A stretch of DNA of 64,000 nucleotides. Source: Granulicella mallensis MP5ACTX8. Lineage in GTDB: Bacteria; Acidobacteriota; Terriglobia; Terriglobales; Acidobacteriaceae. The notes under the pieces are model-generated. The model worked only from the letters and a program-made list of their open reading frames with translations, had not been told where the DNA came from and did not search any database. A program made the translations under genes and the position numbers. This document shows positions 15,792 through 25,674 of the stretch, one piece after another. The DNA is taken from the NCBI RefSeq assembly GCF_000178955.2, contig NC_016631.1, forward strand, positions 4,526,001 through 4,590,000. Reading direction: 5' to 3'. Positions within the stretch are counted from its first letter, which is position 1. Every line of letters begins with the position of its first letter.

Positions 15792-18755
15792 TTAGAAATC
15801 GACCTTCAGGCTAAATTGCAGATCGCGCGGCCCGCCGGATCCAGCGGTATTTGAGTTATACGGCGTGAGGATCACGCCGAAGTTATCGTTGGATGCCCAA
15901 TTCACAACAGGCTTACCGTACTCTGCATGATTGAAGACGTTGAAGGCCTCGGCACGGAAGGTAGTACCGATTCTGTTTGTGATTGCAAAACGTTTGCTGA
16001 GAGCAGGATCGATCTGCCAATGCCTCGGTCCACGAGCTGCATTGCGGCCCAGGTTCCCCCAGGTACCGTTTGCCGGAGCCGAGAAGGCTGCATAGTTCAA
16101 CCAATTCTGTGGCGATTTGTTCTTCGGATAAATGGATTGGCCAGGCACCAGATTCGGGCGTTGATTTTTGTTCAATCCATCCGGCAGCGCACCTGTGCTA
16201 CGGCTAAGGGTGATATTGAGAGGAAGACCGCTTCTCGCTGAAGCGATACTGCTCAACTGCCAACCTCCGAAGAATAGATCTGCAGTCCTCGAACTGGTAT
16301 TGAAGTACTTGCGTCCCTTTCCAAATGGAAGCTGCCAGATGCCACTAGCCGAAAAATAAGAGCGCATATCCTGATCGCTCGAAGCTCGCTCGCAGCGCGG
16401 GCAGGCGACATTTTGTGGGCCGTCCGCTTCGCCACCACCGATGCCACCATCGTCGATGGAATGAGACCACTCATAGTTTGCCGAGATCGATGAACCTCCG
16501 CGAAGATTCCGTTGAAGACTCGTCTGCAGGCCATTTGTGCTTGCATGATCGAAGGTTCCCCGATAATCGATCGTCGAAAAGCCAGCATAAGGACGCTTTC
16601 CGGTAGCCGGGTTAAGCCCGTTCAAGGTTGTGTCGGAGAAGGCGTGCGACACACTTGTTCCGAAGTAGGCCAGTTGGAAGATCGTCTGGTTTGCTACTTC
16701 CTGCTGAACGGAAAGAGTCCATTCGTCTACTGCTGTGTCTCTGCGATTGATGGGAGCCCCAGAGGGGCTCGAACTGCCGCTCGCCGCGGCCTGAGCCGGC
16801 GCGACAGGATAGCTAAGACCAGGGATCTGGGCTTGTGTCAGGGTATATTTTTCGGAGGTAAGGTTGGAGATTGGAGCGCTCAGACCGCCGAACTGCCCAA
16901 AGCCATAGTAGATGCCAAATCCCGTGCGAATCACCGTTTTGCCGTGGAACATCTCAGGAGACCAGGCGGCACTGATGCGAGGAGAGAGATCGAGCAGGTT
17001 CGGGCTGTACCATCCAATGGAGCTCGGGCAAATCACATTCGGGCAGTTGAGCGGATCTACGCTGATGCCACGCCCAAGCACCTCGTGATTGACACCAAAA
17101 TACTCATAACGTAAGCCCACATTCAAATTCAGCGTCGAGCTTACTTTGTACTGATCCAGAACATAACCAAAATATTCTGTCATGCGCTGCCCCGTAAGAG
17201 GAACCGTGCCGTTATAGGTATCTGTATCGATAAGATTTTGCAGGAAAGTGGTCGTATTGGTGTATTCCAACGTGTCGTCGGGGCTGCTCGGGGACGACTT
17301 ATTTTCCTGGACGCGCCGTACCGTCACACCCGCCTTGATGGTGTGCTTTCCGAAGAGGAAGGTTGCATCGTCAAGGGTCGTGAAGGAATTATCGTTACGG
17401 ATCGAACCGCTAGGATCACCAATATTGGTGAAGGGTGTAATCTGCAACGCAAATGCAAACGGTGTGGTTTGACCTTGTAGGAATTCAGCGCGATTGAAGC
17501 CAAAACGGAAGTCGTTGAAGAACTTTGGAGTGAATGTGTTCTGAATTCCAATCGTGGCATTGGGAGTGTTCAGATTGCTGAATCCTGTCGAAGGTGGAAG
17601 GCCATCCGGGGCAGTTTGGGTGTAATGATCGGTGTTGAAACGAACAAAAGCGCTCATCCTGTCGCTGACATGGTAATCGGCCCGGATCAAACCTGAATCT
17701 TCGCGCGTAACCTGTCTGCCCGTTCCATTGAAGGTTGCGCTAACCGAGCTGAGGGGGGTCTGCCCCAGAGGATAGGCATTGATCAGAGGAGCAAGCACCG
17801 GCTGTAGTGCCGCCACTTGGGTGCGGTAGCTCGCGCTGGGGACTGTGCCGGTAATAGGGGTGTTGAGAATCTCATGCACTGCTTCGTAGTTCGCGAAGAA
17901 GAACAGCTTCCCCTTCAGGATTGGGCCGCCGAGATTCGCGCCGAAGTTGTTCCGGCGTAGTGCTGGCAGGAAGCCAGCCGCTCCCCACGGTGTTGCATCG
18001 AAATAATTGTTGCGGATAAACTCCCACGCTGCTCCATGAAATTGAGAGCCGCCGGTCTTTGAAACAACCTCGATCTGACCACCAACCGAACCACCCTGGT
18101 CGGCGCTGTACGCCACACCATTCGCGCGGAACTCTGCGATAGCTTCCGTAGAGACCTGAAGATGAAGATCGACCTTCTGATACTGGTGATTGATACCAGA
18201 GTTATCGACACCATCCAGATGCCAGGTATTGTCTTCATCGGACAACCCTGCAAACCTCACATCCTGCTGGGTCCCCGTTCCCGAGTCAATCGCTCCGGGA
18301 ACCAGGGAGACAAGGCCTACAAAGCTCCGCCCGTTGAGGGAGAGGTCCTGGGCCTGCTTGCCATGTACGACGCCGCCGATCTCGGCGGAAGATTTTGACA
18401 GTCCCGAGTCAGAGACCTCTACCTGAGTTACAGCACCCGCCACGGATAACTTCGCATCGAGCGTACGAGTCTGGCCTACGTCGAGCGTCACATCCTCGAC
18501 GACAAAGGGAGCGAAACCCTCCGCTTGAATGCTTACCATATAAGTACCGGTAATCAAGGAACTCAGGGTATAGACTCCGGCCTCGTTCGTCTTTGTGGGA
18601 CGAGCGAGACCGGTGCTATCTGACGTTATGACCAGGTTCGCACCCACAACCCTACGTCCGGATGGATCCGTGACCGTCCCCGTCATGGTAGCTCGGTCTG
18701 TCTGTGCCATGAGCGGCAGGACCGACAGCAGAAACAAAAATAACAGCTTCTTCAT
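15792..18755 (-). CDS. Oar-like TonB-dependent outer-membrane receptor (987 aa)
   Basis: A signal peptide (KKLLFLFLLSVLPLMAQ) precedes a carboxypeptidase-regulatory-like domain (about 20-105: RATMTGTVTDPSGRRVVGAN, YTLSSLITGTYMVSIQAEGF). A plug-like domain follows (about 125-230, with GAIDSGTGTQQDVRFAG and DNTWHLDGVDNSG), then a long beta-barrel ending in the aromatic LKVDF recognised by outer-membrane assembly. The ATG at 18755 has GAAGGA upstream; a GTG one codon earlier is also possible. No TonB box is obvious, as is usual for acidobacterial Oar-like proteins. It is downstream of the small exported domain gene, 34 bp away on the same strand, and divergent from a two-component pair, so substrate-responsive control is plausible. 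Confidence 0.9.
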   Translation of the reverse strand: MKKLLFLFLLSVLPLMAQTDRATMTGTVTDPSGRRVVGANLVITSDSTGLARPTKTNEAGVYTLSSLITGTYMVSIQAEGFAPFVVEDVTLDVGQTRTLDAKLSVAGAVTQVEVSDSGLSKSSAEIGGVVHGKQAQDLSLNGRSFVGLVSLVPGAIDSGTGTQQDVRFAGLSDEDNTWHLDGVDNSGINHQYQKVDLHLQVSTEAIAEFRANGVAYSADQGGSVGGQIEVVSKTGGSQFHGAAWEFIRNNYFDATPWGAAGFLPALRRNNFGANLGGPILKGKLFFFANYEAVHEILNTPITGTVPSASYRTQVAALQPVLAPLINAYPLGQTPLSSVSATFNGTGRQVTREDSGLIRADYHVSDRMSAFVRFNTDHYTQTAPDGLPPSTGFSNLNTPNATIGIQNTFTPKFFNDFRFGFNRAEFLQGQTTPFAFALQITPFTNIGDPSGSIRNDNSFTTLDDATFLFGKHTIKAGVTVRRVQENKSSPSSPDDTLEYTNTTTFLQNLIDTDTYNGTVPLTGQRMTEYFGYVLDQYKVSSTLNLNVGLRYEYFGVNHEVLGRGISVDPLNCPNVICPSSIGWYSPNLLDLSPRISAAWSPEMFHGKTVIRTGFGIYYGFGQFGGLSAPISNLTSEKYTLTQAQIPGLSYPVAPAQAAASGSSSPSGAPINRRDTAVDEWTLSVQQEVANQTIFQLAYFGTSVSHAFSDTTLNGLNPATGKRPYAGFSTIDYRGTFDHASTNGLQTSLQRNLRGGSSISANYEWSHSIDDGGIGGGEADGPQNVACPRCERASSDQDMRSYFSASGIWQLPFGKGRKYFNTSSRTADLFFGGWQLSSIASARSGLPLNITLSRSTGALPDGLNKNQRPNLVPGQSIYPKNKSPQNWLNYAAFSAPANGTWGNLGRNAARGPRHWQIDPALSKRFAITNRIGTTFRAEAFNVFNHAEYGKPVVNWASNDNFGVILTPYNSNTAGSGGPRDLQFSLKVDF

Positions 18756-18788
18756 CACTATCCTTCTTTCTTTAGGGTTGCTAAGGCG

Positions 18789-19307
18789 TTACTTATAGAG
18801 AGCTTTCTTGCTGGGGATCTGGCTCTGCATATCGTCCCGGATCGCGACGCCGATCTTGAGAGCCTCTTCTTCGTTATTCGCCTTGGAGTAAGGGACTTCC
18901 ATCACAACAAAGCCGCCATCAAGATCGCGTCCCTTGGCATCGGTCATAGGAATGAGTAGATCGAATACCTTATCCTTGTCGATACGCACTGCAACCGGCT
19001 TGCCGGCAGCCAGCTTTTCCAGATCGGTAGGAGAAGACTTCTTGCCATTCTTAGAGGGTGTAATATTCGCGATGATGACGTTGTCGGTCTCCGAAGGAGG
19101 CACAGCGTGGATACCGAGTTTCACGATCTGATCATCATGAGCAGCCTTCACCTTGAGGACGAGGGCCTGGGCGAACGGTGCGTTAACGTGCATGTAGGTG
19201 GAAGGGTCCTGAGAGGCAGACTTGGCAGGCTTTGCCTGTGCCAGCATCACGGACGGGGCAAGAACGAGAGACAGCGAGCAGATGAGAATTCCTTTGATGA
19301 TTGACAT
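18789..19307 (-). CDS. Small exported protein: stand-alone copy of a domain also fused to a propeller at 31.2 kb
   Basis: The ATG at 19307 has AGGAG 9 nt upstream and opens a signal peptide (MSIIKGILICSLSLVLAPSVMLAQ). The mature domain of about 145 residues aligns along its length with the C-terminal third of the 31.2-kb propeller protein. Shared features are VNAPFAQALVL/VNAPVAEKLIL, KLGIHAVPP/KIGLHVIPP, VIIAN/ILIAN, SPTDLEKLAAGK/SPGDFAAVKDGK, DAKGRDLDGGFVVMEVP/DAAGRRIGILVMEIP, then an acidic helix ending in IPS. I cannot name the domain. It probably forms an operon with the following TonB receptor (34 bp gap), and it is divergent from the OmpR-type regulator. Confidence 0.85.
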   Translation of the reverse strand: MSIIKGILICSLSLVLAPSVMLAQAKPAKSASQDPSTYMHVNAPFAQALVLKVKAAHDDQIVKLGIHAVPPSETDNVIIANITPSKNGKKSSPTDLEKLAAGKPVAVRIDKDKVFDLLIPMTDAKGRDLDGGFVVMEVPYSKANNEEEALKIGVAIRDDMQSQIPSKKALYK

Positions 19308-19588
19308 GGACCATTTCTCCTGGTTGAAGGGTTTTATTGCAATAATTGGAAGCACGACTCAGCCCACTGGATAAGCCCACTCCTGTACATCCACAGAAGA
19401 AGCACCGCACTCCCCATCTGGAGTTATGCGAATAGCATTCGAAGAAAAGCTCTATGGGTTCTTCTAACGGCTGATAGGTTGATTCAAACCAAGCTGTCTT
19501 AGGTCAACCTTAAAAATGAAGGGCTGTAACAGCTAATTCATAGAACAGCTGCAATCTCTTCACATTGGCGCGTCTCTAATACATATCT

Positions 19589-20263
19589 ATGAACATTCTT
19601 GTCGTCGAAGACAATAAACGAATCGGCAATATCCTTCGCCAGGGACTCGTTGAAGACGGGCATCAGGTTGTGCTTTCGCAGCGAGGGGATGAGGGGCGCG
19701 ATCTCCTGATCAGCGCACCCTTCGATGTAGCGGTGCTCGATGTCATGCTGCCGGGCCTGGATGGATTTAGTGTTCTAGAGCAAGTGAGAGCCGGTAACTG
19801 CACGGTGCCCGTCCTTATGCTTACGGCAAAGGACACTATGCCGGATATCGTCCACGGACTCAACCTCGGCGCCGACGACTACCTCACGAAGCCCTTTCAG
19901 ATACAAGTTTTCATCGCACGCATACGAGCGCTCGGGCGGCGTGGTCCCGTGCTTCAAACCAAGAAATTAATTACTGGAGACCTGGAGCTCGACACGGTTA
20001 ATCGGAGTGCGCGTCGTGGAAGCGACGACATTACTCTGACTAAAAAGGAATATGCCATTCTAGAACTTCTCATGCGGCGGGTAAATCAGGTTGTCACCCG
20101 CAACCAATTAAGAGAGGTGGGCTGGTCCTACGACGCAGAGGTCAGCGATAGCAGCGTAGATTTCTACATGCACAGCCTACGGTCAAAGATCGACATCAAG
20201 GGCCACGACAGCCTCATACGGACCGTGCGGTCCCTCGGATACTCAATGGTTGGCCCAAAATGA
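19589..20263 (+). CDS. OmpR-family response regulator
   Basis: The 224-residue protein has a receiver domain (acidic pair at VVEDNK, phospho-acceptor Asp51 in VLDVMLPGLDG, Thr in MLTAKDT, Lys in YLTKPF). A winged-helix DNA-binding domain follows (TLTKKEYAILELLMRR ... VDFYMHSLRSKID, IRTVRSLGYSM). It overlaps the kinase gene by 4 bp (ATGA), so the two are translationally coupled. Its promoter region (about 280 bp) is shared with the divergent unit of a small exported protein and an Oar-like receptor, which are the obvious candidate targets. Confidence 0.95.
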   Translation: MNILVVEDNKRIGNILRQGLVEDGHQVVLSQRGDEGRDLLISAPFDVAVLDVMLPGLDGFSVLEQVRAGNCTVPVLMLTAKDTMPDIVHGLNLGADDYLTKPFQIQVFIARIRALGRRGPVLQTKKLITGDLELDTVNRSARRGSDDITLTKKEYAILELLMRRVNQVVTRNQLREVGWSYDAEVSDSSVDFYMHSLRSKIDIKGHDSLIRTVRSLGYSMVGPK

Positions 20264-21696
20264 AGATCAACCTGCGGTCACTGCGAATACGCCTATTTAT
20301 GCTTTACATCATCTTCGCTTTGACCTCTATGATCTGCCTTGGGAGCTTCTCCTATTGGTATCTCAATCAAAAGCTTGCGAGTTCGCGTCAACACACGATG
20401 GAGGCTCGCGAAAAGCGAGTCATTGAGTTCGTCGACACCTGGCCAAAGAAAGATACCTCTTTAAGCCTGGCTGAAAAGCTTCGCCAATTGAGTATTGGGA
20501 TTGCCAGCACAGACATCATCCAGGTTTATGAACTGGATGGAACGCCAATTTACTCCTCTCCCGGCGATGCCACCTTCAAGATCCCCTGGCCTAATAAGGC
20601 TTGCCTTGAAAGATGTTATGGTTTGCTCCGGCAAAACGGGCATGCCATCAGGACTCTGGACCATATCGTTGAACTCGACGGCCACAAAGTTCGTCTATCA
20701 CTCTCCGGCAGCATCGATGAACACTTCGAAATTCTTCAAGCGGTTCGCAACTCTTACCTGCTCTTCTGTCCACTATTACTTCTGGCTTCGATGGCGGGCG
20801 GTTTTGTCCTGAGCAATCGTGCACTGGAGCCGGTAAGCCGCATGACGACAGAAGCTCGTAAGATTGGCATCCGAGATCTTGAGCGCCGCTTGCCAGTCCC
20901 GGATACAGGGGACGAGCTTCAAGTGCTGGCTGAAACCTGGAATGAGCTTCTAGGACGAATCGAAACCGCGGTGGAAAGACTCACCCAATTTACAGGCGAT
21001 CTCTCTCACGATCTGAGTACAACGATTACGATCATGCTCACAACGGCCGGATTGGCTCTGAGCCGTGAGAGATCGAACGAAGAGTATCGCACAGCACTGA
21101 GCACCATCTCGGTGGAGTGCGAGGCCACTTCACAACTCCTTGACGACCTTCTCGCTGTTGCACGAGCAGACATGGTTCACAAGAATATCGAGTGGAAGCC
21201 TGTGGACATATCAGAGCTTGTTCGCCAGGTTTGTCACCACTTCGAGGCAAAGGCAAGGCTCAAGGGCCAATTGCTGACCTTCAACATCACAGAAGAGACG
21301 TGGATGCTGGGCGATCTCTCCCTGCTCAGACGCATGGTTACAATTCTTCTGGATAACGCGACCAAGTACACCCCGGAATCGGGGTCTATTCTAATTTCGC
21401 TGATCAAGGAACACGAAAACATTCAACTTGAGGTTAGCGACACCGGGATCGGTATTCCGGCCGATGCCCTACCGAAGATCTTCGACCGTTTTTATCGCGT
21501 GGATGAGTCCCGCAGCCAGGATGAAGGAAGTAGCGGCCTTGGACTGTCAATTGCTAAATGGGTGGTTGAGGCTCACCGCTCCACCATCAGCGTGGACTCT
21601 ACCCCTGGAAAAGGCAGTACCTTTACAGTCTTTATACCGCTGGTAGAACCAATCCTTGCTACAGAAACTTCGTATCTTGCAGCTTCCGTGGGCTAA
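20260..21696 (+). CDS. Sensor histidine kinase with atypical H-box
   Basis: The 478-residue protein has TM1 (about 11-33), a periplasmic sensor region (about 34-168, with two Cys near 115-119), TM2 (about 173-193), HAMP, a HisKA helix and an HATPase domain (N-box VTILLDNATKYTPESG, VSDTGIGIP, DEGSSGLGLSIAKWVV). The phospho-acceptor His250 lies in GDLSHDLSTTITIM rather than the usual SHELRTPL. The Glu is replaced by Asp and the Pro is missing, which may alter phosphatase or kinase balance. It is coupled to the upstream regulator by the ATGA overlap and ends before a very strong bidirectional terminator. Confidence 0.93.
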   Translation: MKINLRSLRIRLFMLYIIFALTSMICLGSFSYWYLNQKLASSRQHTMEAREKRVIEFVDTWPKKDTSLSLAEKLRQLSIGIASTDIIQVYELDGTPIYSSPGDATFKIPWPNKACLERCYGLLRQNGHAIRTLDHIVELDGHKVRLSLSGSIDEHFEILQAVRNSYLLFCPLLLLASMAGGFVLSNRALEPVSRMTTEARKIGIRDLERRLPVPDTGDELQVLAETWNELLGRIETAVERLTQFTGDLSHDLSTTITIMLTTAGLALSRERSNEEYRTALSTISVECEATSQLLDDLLAVARADMVHKNIEWKPVDISELVRQVCHHFEAKARLKGQLLTFNITEETWMLGDLSLLRRMVTILLDNATKYTPESGSILISLIKEHENIQLEVSDTGIGIPADALPKIFDRFYRVDESRSQDEGSSGLGLSIAKWVVEAHRSTISVDSTPGKGSTFTVFIPLVEPILATETSYLAASVG

Positions 21697-21718
21697 CGCC
21701 TCAGCCTAGCTGGATCGA

Positions 21719-21754
21719 CTAAGGAGGGGCTCAAAGAGTTGAGCCCCTCCTTAG
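21719..21754. terminator. Perfect 16-bp bidirectional terminator
   Basis: CTAAGGAGGGGCTCAA (21719-21734) and TTGAGCCCCTCCTTAG (21739-21754) pair perfectly around an AGAG loop, between the convergent kinase and propeller genes. Confidence 0.85.
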
Positions 21755-21787
21755 AATCACAAGCATTCGCGAACAAGGTCGATTCTT

Positions 21788-22798
21788 TTATTTTCCAACG
21801 ACCAGAACACAGAACGATCCTTCTGCAATCACTTTGGTCGGCTTCTTTCCGGGTTCAGTCGCGGGGATATTGGTCACAGTGGCTGCCGAGAGAAAAACCT
21901 GTCCGGTCTTTTTGTCGAAGGCCATTGTTTTAGCACTGGGCTGAGTCACTACCGATTCGTCTGGGGTATATTCATCGGCTGAGTGTTGTTGGATCACCGT
22001 AAGGTTTCCTTCCCCGTTCGAGATGAAGATGCGTCGCGTCAGAGCATCAAATCCTGCCGCATCGGTTCCGGAACCAGTCGGAAAACTCGCTACCTGTTTT
22101 CCGCTTGCTACGTTGATGATCGCCATCGTCTTATTATGACCACCCACGAATAGACGATCATTCTTCACATCGACAGCCAATCCAGTAGGGGCTGTAATGT
22201 TTTCCAATGGCAGATGCCGCTTTACTTCAAGTGTCTTCGGATCAAAGGCGGCAATCTCATTTTTGTCTTCCAATGCCACATAGACCAGCCCATCCTTACC
22301 GGTCACCGCACCTTCACCGTTTCCACCGATCTCCACCGTTCCTACGACAGCTCCAGACTTTCCATCGATTGCGGTGATGTTATGGGATCCATGGTTGTTC
22401 GTGAAGATCCTCTGCGAGGCTTCGTCACAGTAGATTCCGTCTGGTCCCTTTCCAACCTCGATCTTTTTAATGACTGCGAGTGTCGAGGTATCGAACATCG
22501 AGACTTTATCTTCCTTGCCATTGCTGGTAAAGCCATGTTTGAAGCGGGATGCTATGGCAACTCCATGGACCCCAGGGGTGTCTTCAATCGTCCCAATCGC
22601 AGCACCGGTATCGGCATTGAGCACATTGACACGGATGCTATGAGAGACGTAAAGCCGCCGAGCTGCACTGTCCACAGCAATATAGTCCCAGCCCTCTGTA
22701 CCAGCGATTGGATAGCGTGTTTTTACTTTGTATTCGGCAGCATGTAAAGAGGTGCCAATAGATAACACGATCGTGAGGATAGCAATCATCCGTTTCAT
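21788..22798 (-). CDS. Exported YncE-like beta-propeller protein (GWDYIAVD subfamily)
   Basis: The ATG at 22798 (AAGGGA about 8 nt upstream) opens a signal peptide (MKRMIAILTIVLSIGTSLHAAE). The protein of about 336 residues is made of propeller repeats: GWDYIAVDSAARRLYVSHS, GVHGVAIASRFKHGFTSNG, VIKKIEVGKGPDGIYCDEAS, IGGNGEGAVTGKDGLVYVAL and NDRLFVGGHNKTMAIINVAS. It differs from the FDHF-type paralogues in this window and belongs to the more widespread YncE type. No enzyme motif is seen. The gene is on the same strand as the upstream two-component/TonB-receptor block (25.6-27.8 kb), and 242 bp separate it from the receptor gene. Confidence 0.88.
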   Translation of the reverse strand: MKRMIAILTIVLSIGTSLHAAEYKVKTRYPIAGTEGWDYIAVDSAARRLYVSHSIRVNVLNADTGAAIGTIEDTPGVHGVAIASRFKHGFTSNGKEDKVSMFDTSTLAVIKKIEVGKGPDGIYCDEASQRIFTNNHGSHNITAIDGKSGAVVGTVEIGGNGEGAVTGKDGLVYVALEDKNEIAAFDPKTLEVKRHLPLENITAPTGLAVDVKNDRLFVGGHNKTMAIINVASGKQVASFPTGSGTDAAGFDALTRRIFISNGEGNLTVIQQHSADEYTPDESVVTQPSAKTMAFDKKTGQVFLSAATVTNIPATEPGKKPTKVIAEGSFCVLVVGK

Positions 22799-23040
22799 CT
22801 TATGTTCCCTTTCCTGAAGGAAGTGCATTGATGTTTCTATACATTCTGAATGCCACACCATTAGACCTATCCATTGCATTCGGCTCGTGCTCCAGGAATG
22901 ATTCACCTGAGGTCTTGCTCAAGAAAATCGCACTCCCCTTAAAAGAGGCTTAAAAACAAACCTGGAGAGTCGAAAATTCATACAGCGGAGGATTAGCAGC
23001 CCGCAACAGCGATCATCCAGCTTATGGGCACTCCTCTATA

Positions 23041-25620
23041 TCAAAATTTGACATGTGCGCTGAATTGCAATCTTCGAGCCGGAAGTGCGGCTGTCGGTTG
23101 CTCAAAGAAAGCTGATTGGATGTTGCCAACATACGAAGTGAAGTTGGTATGGTTCGTCACATTGAATCCATCGACAGCGAAAGAAAACACTGGAGATTTC
23201 TCTTTCTTTCCGCCAGGCAAAACAAAATCCCTGCTCCAACGCAAATCCAGCTCAAGATTCCCGGCCGCCTCCAGACTGTTTCGCTTAATGCCGGCTGGAC
23301 GGGCATTGAGTATTCCGGTGTTGAAGATATCGATCCCCGAGGTCTCCGTGTACGGAGTGCCCGAGTACAGCTTGGCCCCAATGCCCAGGTTCAACCAATG
23401 GTCGTCATTGAAGGTTCCCAATAGGTTAAAGCGGTGACGCTGATCGAAGTCTGCCCGGCTGTACTCTCCGGTGAGATCATACTGATTGGCCGGAAACCAT
23501 GCGATGCCCCCAGTATTGTTATTCGTCCGGCTAAAGGTGTACTGCGCCATCCCTGAGAACCAGCGTGAGATGTTACCGTTCAACGTGACATCCAGGGCAT
23601 TGCCAACCTGCCGCCCCTCTGCCTCTATCTGGCGCACTACCCCTAATTCCAAGTTCGGCCTTACCGAGTAAAAGGGTGGAAGTGGGGCATTTACATCTCT
23701 GGAGCGAAACAAACCTACTCCAAGCAAGCCGCGGTACGTTACAGCCAGGGTCAAACCTCTGCCGAGCTGACGTTCTGCTCCGAAACTGTAGTGCGCGGTA
23801 TAGGGCATGTGTGTGTTCGGGGCCTCCTGTACAAGATTGGTAGGAATACTGGAGACAGGTGTGTTCAGAGGAAGCGGATCGGGGTATGCAGAATTGAGAA
23901 GAGTGTAAGAACGGACAATTATGTCGTTATATCGCTTGAGATCGGCAATCGCCGGGGCACCCGAGCGATCATAGAAGAGTCCGCTTCCCCCGCGGATAAC
24001 CATCTTGTGCTTTTTCATGGAATAGGCAAAAGACAGACGTGGAGCGAAATCATGAATGGATTTGAAATACGTCTGCCAGTCGTATCGAAGCCCCAGAGAG
24101 ACCTGCAAGTCAGGACGAAGCTGGACTTGATCCTGGACAAAGGAGCCTATTTCGTTAAACCAGAATGTAGTTCTCCCCGGTCCCTGCTGTTGGGTAAAGG
24201 AATAAGGGGTACCATCCGCGACATCCGCCAGGTTGGAGAAGCTGAATGTGCCCAATTGATTGGTGTGGTCCTCCCAGGCTCTTCGGCTTAGATTGGGAAT
24301 GTTCACTCCAAACTTTACATAATGCCGCCCCTTATTCAGGCTGACAATATCATTGATCTTGAGGTTGTTTTCAGTGTTCAGAAGATCGGCCTGAGCGCCT
24401 CCGCCTGTAAAGGCGCCATCCACAACTATCTTTTGAGAAGCAAGTACACTGCGTGCGGGGTTATAGTCCTTCTCGAAAAATAGCTGAAGCTGGTTGATCA
24501 ATGTCGGAGAGAGGATCAAGCGGTCGTTGAAGATGACGTCGTCTTCGCGTGTTTCCGAGTTCACACCGGATTGAGCCAGAACCAATCCTCCGACTCCCTG
24601 ATTTCTTGCAATCGTATCGACAACGTTGTACTGCAACGATGCCCGGTGCGTAGACGAGAACTCATGGGCCACGCGAGCCGCAAACTCCGTATCGTGAATG
24701 GGTGTCGGCACATTGGTGGACAGGACTCCTGCTGCTGTCTGGGCATGAACGATCGCCTGGAGGTTATCCTCCTGCCGCGTCCCTGAGACAAGAAACGTTG
24801 TTTTACCATCATTTCCTAACGGCCCCGTGATGGAGCCTTCATAGATCCGTTTTTGCTCAAAGGGTTTTACAAGCGCGAAATAGTTCTTCGCATCGAAGAC
24901 AGAATCGCGAAAGGTAAAGGTAAAGCTGCCATGGATCTGTGGAGTTCCAGGCTTTGTAATGATCTCAATTCTGCCTTTGCCCGGCCGGTTTGTCTCTGCG
25001 CTGTAAGGGTCATTGTTGATATGGGCCTCGGCAATAGCTGAGGCGGAGACGCCCGTACCTTTCATCTCAATACCATCGACGATAAGGGTCACGCCACTTG
25101 TACCAACGCCGGACTGATCAAGAAACGGCGTAAGCGCTGCGACGTAGTTCTGGTCAAAGACGGGAACCTTCTCCAGCATTCCTGCGCCCACCGCAACCTG
25201 GTCTCGATTTTCAGAGGAGTCCATAGACAGATCGTTTGTTGTCGAAGCGACTGTTACCTGCTGTTGAACGGAATCTAAGGCTAGTTCGATTTTGAGCTCG
25301 AAGGATTTGCCGGTCTCGATGCGGATCTGCGAATGGTAGTCGCCGAAACCATATTTCCCTGGAATCCCTACTACATACTCTCCCGGATTAACCCGTTGCA
25401 GATGAAACTTTCCTTCGGCATCCGATACCACAGAGTGTCCATTGGAAACGGCCTTCCCTATCGGCTGCAGCCGAACCTCAACACCTGGTACTGCAGCGCC
25501 AACAGGGTCTACTACGCTGCCTATCACACTACTCTGGCCAAAGGCCAAGCTGCACGATAATAGAAAAAAAAGAAGAAATAGCTTTCCAATACAACGGAAG
25601 AATGACGAAGAAGACAACAT
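23041..25620 (-). CDS. Oar-like TonB-dependent receptor (about 859 aa)
   Basis: The preferred ATG at 25620 gives a signal peptide (FFRCIGKLFLLFFLLSCSLAFGQ); a longer frame reaches 25671, 3 bp beyond the kinase stop. A carboxypeptidase-regulatory domain follows (SSVIGSVVDPVGAAVPGVEV, then AEGKFHLQRVNPGEYVVGIP), then a short plug (GVGTSGVTLIVDGIEMKGTG) and a barrel ending QFSAHVKF. It is the smallest of the four receptors here. The distance to the upstream histidine kinase is tiny, so regulator, kinase and receptor are probably one transcription unit: a receptor with its own sensor system. No TonB box is identified and the substrate is unknown. Confidence 0.88.
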   Translation of the reverse strand: MLSSSSFFRCIGKLFLLFFLLSCSLAFGQSSVIGSVVDPVGAAVPGVEVRLQPIGKAVSNGHSVVSDAEGKFHLQRVNPGEYVVGIPGKYGFGDYHSQIRIETGKSFELKIELALDSVQQQVTVASTTNDLSMDSSENRDQVAVGAGMLEKVPVFDQNYVAALTPFLDQSGVGTSGVTLIVDGIEMKGTGVSASAIAEAHINNDPYSAETNRPGKGRIEIITKPGTPQIHGSFTFTFRDSVFDAKNYFALVKPFEQKRIYEGSITGPLGNDGKTTFLVSGTRQEDNLQAIVHAQTAAGVLSTNVPTPIHDTEFAARVAHEFSSTHRASLQYNVVDTIARNQGVGGLVLAQSGVNSETREDDVIFNDRLILSPTLINQLQLFFEKDYNPARSVLASQKIVVDGAFTGGGAQADLLNTENNLKINDIVSLNKGRHYVKFGVNIPNLSRRAWEDHTNQLGTFSFSNLADVADGTPYSFTQQQGPGRTTFWFNEIGSFVQDQVQLRPDLQVSLGLRYDWQTYFKSIHDFAPRLSFAYSMKKHKMVIRGGSGLFYDRSGAPAIADLKRYNDIIVRSYTLLNSAYPDPLPLNTPVSSIPTNLVQEAPNTHMPYTAHYSFGAERQLGRGLTLAVTYRGLLGVGLFRSRDVNAPLPPFYSVRPNLELGVVRQIEAEGRQVGNALDVTLNGNISRWFSGMAQYTFSRTNNNTGGIAWFPANQYDLTGEYSRADFDQRHRFNLLGTFNDDHWLNLGIGAKLYSGTPYTETSGIDIFNTGILNARPAGIKRNSLEAAGNLELDLRWSRDFVLPGGKKEKSPVFSFAVDGFNVTNHTNFTSYVGNIQSAFFEQPTAALPARRLQFSAHVKF

Positions 25621-25674
25621 GTCTCGACAGTAAAGTAGGTCAACTGAATTTTTCGTGAGGAGTACTGCCATTCG

